DNA from: Nanobdellati archaeon
GTDB taxonomy: Archaea; Nanobdellota; Nanobdellia; Woesearchaeales; JAADFO01
DNA length: 36,195 bases
Reading direction: 5' to 3'
NCBI GenBank assembly: GCA_013152815.1
Contig: JAADFO010000030.1
Span: forward strand, 1 to 36,195
Shown piece by piece: positions 13,101-22,100 of the stretch (position 1 is the first letter of the stretch; each line of letters opens with the position of its first letter). The translations under genes were made by a program, and so were the position numbers. The notes under the pieces are model-generated. The model saw only the letters and a list, made by a program, of their open reading frames with translations, did no database searches and had not been told where the DNA came from.

Positions 13101-16100
13101 AGAGCTTCTCGACGCCCATAGACATCAACGACCCGAACACCATGCCTGAAGGAACCTATGAGCTCACCTACATCATCCAGGACACCCTGCAGAGCGAACA
13201 GAGGACAAGCACCTTCACCATCGACCGGTCTGCACCGGACATCGACATCGCCCAGCCATCGGTCTTCTCAGACCCTGAAAGCAAAGAATCCATCGACGGA
13301 TGGTATACCTCGATCCAGGACCTCACCATCACCGGGACCCTGTCAGGACTGGGCATCGGCGACGCTGCAGATGTCATCGCAGACAACCTCGATTCGGTCA
13401 CCGACTGCACCCAGGGCGTCTGCTTCTCAAAGGCCGTGACCCTCTCGTCAGGGACCCAGACCATCACCCTCAGCGTGACCGACGCACAGGGAAGGACAGG
13501 CACCAGGACACTCACCTTCCACCTCCAACCGACAAACTACAACCCATCCATCATCATCCAGGGTCCGGAAAGCGGAGGGACGCTCACCAAAAACAACCTT
13601 ATCTACGGCACCTATACCATCGATGACGCATCCATCGACTCCATGGCCGTCTCTGTCGACGGCACTGGCCAGGAAGATGTCGAACACAGCAACGGCGACT
13701 TCACCGCCCGCATCACCATCTCGGATACAGGAACCTCGACCGTCACCATAAGCATGACCGACAAATGGGGAACAACCTACCAGGACAGCATCAGTCTCAC
13801 CTACGGCGGCACCGACGTCCCCTACAGCATCACCCTGGCAAGCGACACGCCAAGCCCGACCAACGCAGAGAGCGTCCTTCTCTCGGGGACCGTCGCCGAC
13901 ACCACGACGTCAGGACCGGCAGCAGACATCCCTGTCCAGATACGATACGAAGGACAGATCACCACCACAACGACAGCGACAGACGGGACCTATGAAAAAA
14001 GGATCGCCCTCAACAAAGACAACCATCAGTATCTCTTCGATGCCGTGGCCCTTGCAGGGGACGGCTTCCCCAGCGAACCATCCAACACAGTAAAACTATG
14101 GCATGTCAACCGGCTCGGAGACCTCATCATCTACCCCGACAGCACCACCCCCTACAATGACGTGTCGGTCATCAAGATGATAGGCCAGCAGATTGATGAT
14201 GCCACCTTGTCCATACGCAATCCGCAACTCCTCAGAGAACCTTCCACCGACATCCCGCTCGGACCGACCACACAGGCAACCTGCGGAGGACAATGCAGAG
14301 AGTTCTCCATCCCCATCAACACGCCACTGGAGGAAGGCAGCTACACCCTCACCTACACGGTCTCGGACACGCTCCAGGACGAACAACGGCAGGCCACGTT
14401 CACCGTCGACAAGTCCACACCGATCATCACCATCACCACCCCTCCGGCCCTTACCGACCCGGGCAGCACGACATCGCTCACCGGCATCTACACGACCGAA
14501 GACACGATGTACCTTGAGGGGACCATCGACGGACTGGGCATCACCGACGCTACAGACATCGCTGCACACAACTTCGACCAGGTCTTTGACTGCGGAAACG
14601 ACATATGCTTCAACACCCTGGTGGCTCTCAGGCCGGGAACCCAGGAGATCACTCTCACCGCCACAGACCCGCAGGACAGGACCGGCCTCAGATCGTTCAC
14701 GGTCCACAAGCAACCCACCGGCTTCGACCCCGAAGTCACCATCGACATCCCGAGCAGCAGCTCCACGTTCACGAGCAACACGCCGGTCAGAGGAAGCTAC
14801 ACCCTCCCTGAGGACGAGGTAGAGACCGTAAGGCTCCTGCTCAACGGAAATGAGGTCGCCAGGCCAGGCCACAGCAACCAGGAGTTCTCAGGGACCGTGA
14901 CCCTCGACAGCGGAAGCAACACCATCCGGGCAGAAGTCACAGACAAGTGGGGCGACACCCACATAGCGACCCGCACCATCACCTACGGCACAAGCCAGAT
15001 CCCCTACAGCATCATCCTGGACGGGTTGACCAGCCCGACCCTGCTCGGAACCATCACCATCAGCGGAACGGTGACCGACATCAACACGGGCGGAACCGCG
15101 GCAGACGTCCTGGTCAGCATCGAGGATGACTATGACCGGCAACAGACGACCACAGGGAGCGACGGAAGGTTCAGCAGCCGGTTCAGCCTGCCCTATCCTG
15201 ACGAACCGTACCTCTTCAGCGCCACAGCGCTCATCGGCGACGGCTTCCCCGGCGAACCCGCGACTGCCATGCTCTGGTACATCAACGCGATACCGCCCGC
15301 AGTCATCCACCCCAACGACCAAGACACCTACAACAGCGCAGATACAATCATCCTCGAAGTGCAGCAGCTCGACGATGCGACCATCAGCATCCAATCACCC
15401 CGGCTCACCCTCGACAATGTCCTCCAGGACATCGGAACCATCACCCAGACCAGCTGCGGACCGGACTGCAGACACTTCGAGATCCCCGTCCAACAGGCAT
15501 TGGAAGACGGAAGATACGACCTCACCTACCGCATCGATGACACGCTCCAGGAAGAGACCCGACACCACCAGTTCACCATCGACCATACGGCTCCGACCAT
15601 CGGCATCACCACGCCTGCGGAACTGGCAGACCCCAAAAGCACAGAAAGCATCAACGGCATCTACACCGACCAGACGACCATGCTGCTCAACGGACGGCTA
15701 TCGGGCATCGGCATCGATGGCGTGGAAGATGTCAAGCCCGGCCACAACCTCGGATCCCTCTTCCCCTGCAGCGACGACCCCCAGCAGGTCTGTTACAACA
15801 GGATGGTCGTCCTCGACCAAGGGACCACCGAAGTGGAACTTCAAGCAACGGACAAGGACGGACGGCAGGGACACCGTACCATCATCTTCCACAGGAAACC
15901 GTCCAGCTACGCTCCCGGCGTGAGCATCGCCACTCCAAAAGGAAGCACCTTCACGAAGACAAACCCCCTGGAGGGCACCTATACTGTTCCCGAAGACACC
16001 CTGGTGAGCCTTTCGCTCTATCTCAACGGCGCCCATGTCAAGGACCTGGAACCGAACCAGGGACAGTTCCGTGATTCGGTCGTCCTCGATCCTGATGCGC

Positions 16101-19100
16101 ACCCGAACATCATCACCGTGACGGCCACCGACAAATGGGGGACCACCTATGAAGACAGCGTCTCGGTCTCCTACGGCGGAGGCGAGTTCCCCTACTTCCT
16201 GCGCCTGGACAATGGACTCACCTCTCCCACAGACCAGAGAGACATCACCATCAGCGGGACGGTCTTCGACCGGGCAACCGGACAGCCCGCGCCGCTGGTG
16301 GACCTGCTGTTCGACGCCGACGGGACCGAAGAGACCGGCACCTCAAGCCCCAACGGCAGGTTCAACTTTGACTATTCCTACGGAGCAGCCAACAAGAAAT
16401 ATACCTTTGCTGTCTCTGCTGTGGTGGGCGACGGGTTCACCAGCGAACCGGCCATCACCGAAGCGTGGTATGTGACATCAATCCCGTCCATGAACATCTA
16501 CCCCAACAGCAAGGACAGCCACAATACAGTAGAACAGCTTGTCCTGCTGGGGACCCAGGTGGATGATGCCACCCTCACCCTCGACGACATCCAGCTGACC
16601 AGGCAGAACAACGCAGACAATGACCTCATCCGGCTCGACAAGGACAGCCTGCAACGCTTCGGCTGCAGCGATGAGGATCCTCAATGTGTGGGATTTAGCG
16701 TCGATATCGCTCCGGAAGAACAGCCGCTCCCAGAGGGACAGTACCGGATCACCTACCAGCTCTCAGACACCCTGCAAAGCGAACAGAGGACAAGCACGTT
16801 CACCATCGACAGGACCGCTCCCCGGATAAGATTCACCTTCCCCGACGCCCTGAGCGACCCCGCCAGCAGCGAGAGCATCAACGGCATCTACACCGACCAG
16901 GACAACATAGAGCTGAGAGGATACCTGCTTATGGAGGGCAACAGCCAGTGGCAGGACAGCAACATCCAGACCATCTATGACTGCCCGTCGGGTTCCTGCT
17001 TCACCCACCAGGTCTCCCTGGTCCCGGGAACACAGACCATCACCCTCAGCGTGACCGACGACCTGGACAGGACCGGCACCAGGACGGTCATCGTCCACCG
17101 CAAGCCCACCGGAGGGAACAGCGTCAGCATCACCAGCCCGAGCGACGGCATCACGGTCTATTTCAAGGACGTGAGCATCGAAGGCGTCTTCGACGACCCC
17201 TACATCAACCACGTTGAGGTCTCGGTGAACGGCGAGGTGCAACAGGACCTGCAGAACCTCTATGGAAACACTTTCAGCGCAGACGTGACCCTCACGAACG
17301 GCAGCAACGAGATCGTGGTGCGGGAATATGACCAGTGGGACGAATTCAGCCAGGACCAGATCACGCTCTTCTACGACCAGTCCGGCCTCTCCTCGAGCCT
17401 CAGCTGCCCAGGAGGCAACGGCATCTGCTTCACCCGAGCAGAGCAGATCACGATCAACGGCAATATCCCAAGCGCCCTGCCGGTGGAAGCGTCCCTCTTC
17501 GTCGAGAACAGGCAAGGCACCCTTGAGTATCCCCTGACGCTCGCGGGGAACGACAACAGCTTCACCCAGAGCCTCGACCTCGCGGAAGGGGAGAATACGC
17601 TCTACATCCTCGCGACCGATGCCACCACCACGTCACAGTCCAATGAGCTGCTGATCATCAAGGACACGCAGGCACCGAGCATCTCCCTGGAGATGATCGC
17701 GGCAGGCGACACCATCAAGGACCAGGGAGTGACCTCTGAGACCCCTGTCGAAGTGAAGGTCGCCTATCGGGAAGACTATCCCGGCAGGATACATGCAACG
17801 CTCAACGGCCACATCCTCTTTGACGACTATCCTGCAAGCAGCCCTCTCCTCATCGAGGACGTTCCTCTGGACAGCGCAGGGGACGGCAGGAAGGTCCTCG
17901 TAGTCACCATGGACGACCTGGCCGGCAACCGCAACACCTCATCTTCTGTAGTGTATCTCGACACCAGAACACCTGAGACCACCATAACGGCCGTCACCTC
18001 CCATGACGGCCCTGTGGTCTTCAGGGGCGGCATCTACAAGACCGCCCAGGACAAAGCAACCATCCACGGCAGCTACCGGGAAGAGCATCTGGAAGGCATC
18101 TTCCTGGATGACGGCAGGACCGAGGCAGACATCAACAGGGAAGATTCCACATTCACCCTGGACGTTCCGCTGCGCGGCAAGGCAGGGGAAGAGGAGGCCA
18201 ACAACATCACCATACTCACCCTTGACCAGGCAGGCCATGTCGCCGAGACCCGAACCCGGATCGTCCGGGACCAGGCAGCCCCTGCTGTCCAGATAACCTC
18301 CCTGCCCTTCGACGGCAGCAGCTATTACACCCAGGAGGAGACCCCTGAGCTTCATGTGGTCACCGATGAACCGGCAACGTGCAGCATCACCTATCTGCCG
18401 GCCAACTTCACCAACCCGTACACCCAGGCGATGGCAGACAGCGCCAACGGCATCGACCATGATGCGACCATCGAGATCCCGCTGCCCAAGGAGACCGGCA
18501 GCGACAGGACCAGCACCATCACCATCCGCTGCGTCGACGAACTCGGCAACGACCAGCCAGAGACCGAAGCCCGCATCGTGCTTGACGACACGCTTCCCAC
18601 CATCGGCAGCTATGGACTCAGCCAGAGCATCCTTCTCACCGACGAAGGCACCAGGAAATCCTACCTCCTGGTCAAGACGCCCTACACAGAGATCCTGGTG
18701 GACGACGCCTCAGAACCGGTCAGGTGCAGGTACGGGACGACGCCTTCCTTCGAGAGCATGACTGCCTTTCCCGATGAGGCGGCCTTCAAGATGATGAAGC
18801 ACGCCAGCGACACGCTGCAGCTGGAGGACGGCAACGAATATGACTATTATGTGCAGTGCGAGGACCGTGCCCTGCGGAAGACCGGCATGAAACAGCTCCA
18901 TATCAAGGTGAACCTCTCCAAAGACGTCTGGATCATCGATGAAGGACCGAAGGACTACGCCATCGGACCTGACGTCGACGTGTGGGTCAAGACCTTCCGC
19001 AACGCCACCTGCAGCCTCGACACCGCCTATGAGGACGGCAACGCCATCACCGACTGGGTGAAGGACGTGTTCGACCCTGCCACCGAGATGAGTTCCTACC

Positions 19101-22100
19101 TCTACGGTCCGACAGCAGGAGAGGACTGCGGGACCATCAGCGGAAGCGGGACAGACACAGAGAGCGAACAGGCATGGGGCTGCATGGGAGAAGCCATGCT
19201 CGACAATTGCCGGCCGGCATCGGTCTCGATGGAATTTCCGCTGCAAGGCGAGAATGGCCAGACCATCAACCTGGACTATTCCTACCGCATCTACGGCATG
19301 CAAGAGGGAAAATGCGTGATAAGCCTCCAGCTGGTCTCCGGAGACATGCCAGAAGGGGATCTGACACCTGCGTACCAGGAGGGCGCATGGTTTCAATGCC
19401 CGGTGGATACAGCTGCCTACGAACAGGAATCCCGTAACAACGGACAGAACCCTGAAGATGATCTTGCCAAATTCGCGCAAAATGTCTATTTCATATGGGC
19501 ATTCACCCACACAGACCCTGACGCCGGCTGTTTCGGGACCATGGGGACCCCTGACGGCAACCTTCCTCAGGACCCGCCGGGCATCCAGGGCATCGGCCAG
19601 GGCCTGGTCTTCTACCACAGCAAGACCCTCACCGGCCTCGATGACTACACCACCTATGCTTTCGACGTCACCTGCACCGATCCCCAGAACGTCTTCGACG
19701 ATGCCGCCGGCAGGATCTCCTTCCTGGTCATACCCGAGCTGGACATCAGCCTCATCGCGCCGAAACATGGCTACAGCACCTCTTCCATCTATGATGCGGT
19801 CATAGGGACCACAAGGGATGCGGAATGCAGATGGGACATCTCTGGAGTCGCCCTGCCCTTCGACCTCAAACGGCCATTCAACCAGACCGGCGGAAGGACC
19901 CATACGCTCTCACAGATAGACTGGTTCACCCCGAACAACCAGAAGATGCACGTGATGTGCAAAGACACCTACGGATACACCAAGGAGGCCTCCTTCGGCC
20001 TGCACCATGAACCGTTCCCTCCGACCATCACCACCGCAAAGGCCGAACCAGAAGAGATCCTCCAGACGGTCAACAACAACCTCCAGACGACGCTCGTGGT
20101 GGAGACCTACGGCAAGCCGTCGCTCTGCAGGTACAGCACCACCACCATGAACTACAGCCAGATGGAGCATGTGTTCGAACCTTTCGACACCGACAATGCA
20201 GACAGCTACCAGACGACCCATCGTGCGCTCATCACCGGCCTTGCCGACAACGGCCATTATGAGTACAACGTGGCCTGCGAAGGGCTCTCCGGCCTGGTCT
20301 CGAAGACCATGAAGATACGCTTCCTCACCGACCTCGAAAGGAGCCTGCAGATACGCTTCAACCGACCGGCAGACGGCGAGAGCTACAACAGGACGACCCA
20401 GGACCTCAACATCACGACCAACAAGGAGACCCTCTGCTATTACCGGACCGAACCGGACGGCTACCAGATGGGCATGGAGAATTCTGCACAGACGCAGCAT
20501 TTCACGCGGAACGCCGTCCATGTGAGCAAAGAAGGAACCAGCACCGTCTATGTGACCTGCTATTTCGGAGAGGAACAGGCAGATGCCAGCAGCAGCTTCA
20601 TCGTCGACCTGAGCCCGCCGGAAAGGCCTGTCATCACCCAGGACAACGTCACCCGATACACTGACAGGCTGACCGCTTCCTGGACAGCCCAGGACAACCT
20701 TTCAGGCATCGGCTATTATGAGATCGCCATCGGCAGCGCCTCGGCAACACAGGACATCCTGGACTGGACCGATGTAGGACGGGACACCAGCAGGACGGTC
20801 CACGGCCTCAACCTCAGCGACGGCGCAAGATATTACTGGTTCGCACGAGCCACTGACCGGGTCGGCTGGCACGGGCCTTCTGCGGTCAGCACAGGCATCA
20901 GGATAGACACCACCCTGCCGGTGGAGAACAACACGCCCAGCTGCCATGACGGCATCAGGAACCAGGGAGAAGCAGACATCGACTGCGGCGGCTATCTCTG
21001 CTCATCATGCGATATCAACAGCTCATGCAACGATGACAACGACTGCCTTTCCGGCAACTGCAAAGACAAGAGCTGCCAGGAAGCCATCTGCAAGAACGGC
21101 CGCTCAGACGCCGAAAGCCAGGAATCAGACATCGACTGCGGCGGAGACTGCGATGACTGCAGCAACGGAAAGGCCTGCTTCCACGATACAGACTGCGAGA
21201 GCAGGTACTGCGACGGAGGGACCTGCAAGGAATCCAGCTGCAGCGACGGTCTCCACAACGGCTTTGAGACAGATACAGATTGCGGAGGCGGATGTGACCT
21301 CTGCGACATCGGCTTCGGCTGCGGCGGTCCAGGGGATTGTTCCTCCGGCGTCTGCAGCGACGGCGTGTGCAAGGCATCCTCCTGCGACGACGGCCTGAAG
21401 AACGGTGATGAGACCGACGTGGACTGCGGAGGCAGCTGCGACGGCTGCAGCAACGGAGACGCCTGTGAACTGAACATCGACTGCACCTCAGGGATCTGTG
21501 AAAACAGCATCTGCAAGACCGGGAACGGACCAAATGAGACCACTGACACCGACGGCGACGGCATGCCTGACGACTGGGAGACGTTCTATGACCTCAATCC
21601 CAACGACCCCACCGATGCCAATGGTGACCTGGACAAGGACGGCCTGTCCAACCTGGGAGAGTACGAGGAACATACCGACCCGCTCATGACCGACACCGAC
21701 GGCGACACCTATGATGACAACTACGAGCTTCTTGAGGGATACGATCCCACCGACCCGAATTCAAAACCGCCGGGCAGCAACCTGCTCTACATCATCCTCC
21801 TGATACTGCTCATCCTCGCTCTCCTCGGCGGAGGAGGATACATCGGATACAAGGAACTCTACGAGAAGAAAAAAAGACCGCCGCTCAAACCGCTGGTCGC
21901 ATCGAGAAGGACGACAGCCCCCATCAGGAAGAAGGCTCCACCACGACATGGTCCTGCACCCAGTCAGACCAGGATCACCCAGGCCTTCGGCATGGCAAGG
22001 GCAAGAAGACCGACAGCACGGAGCGTCCTGCCTGCCAGGAAACCTGTGCTGAAACAGCCGGCCAGACCGAAAGAGGAATGGATCGAGGTGGGCCAGCTCA

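Noticed and set aside
9065-17380. Transposon or integron array as cause of the 1.19-kb repeats
   Set aside because: Repeats are all in frame within one gene and encode Ig-like modules, with no terminal inverted repeats or recombinase.
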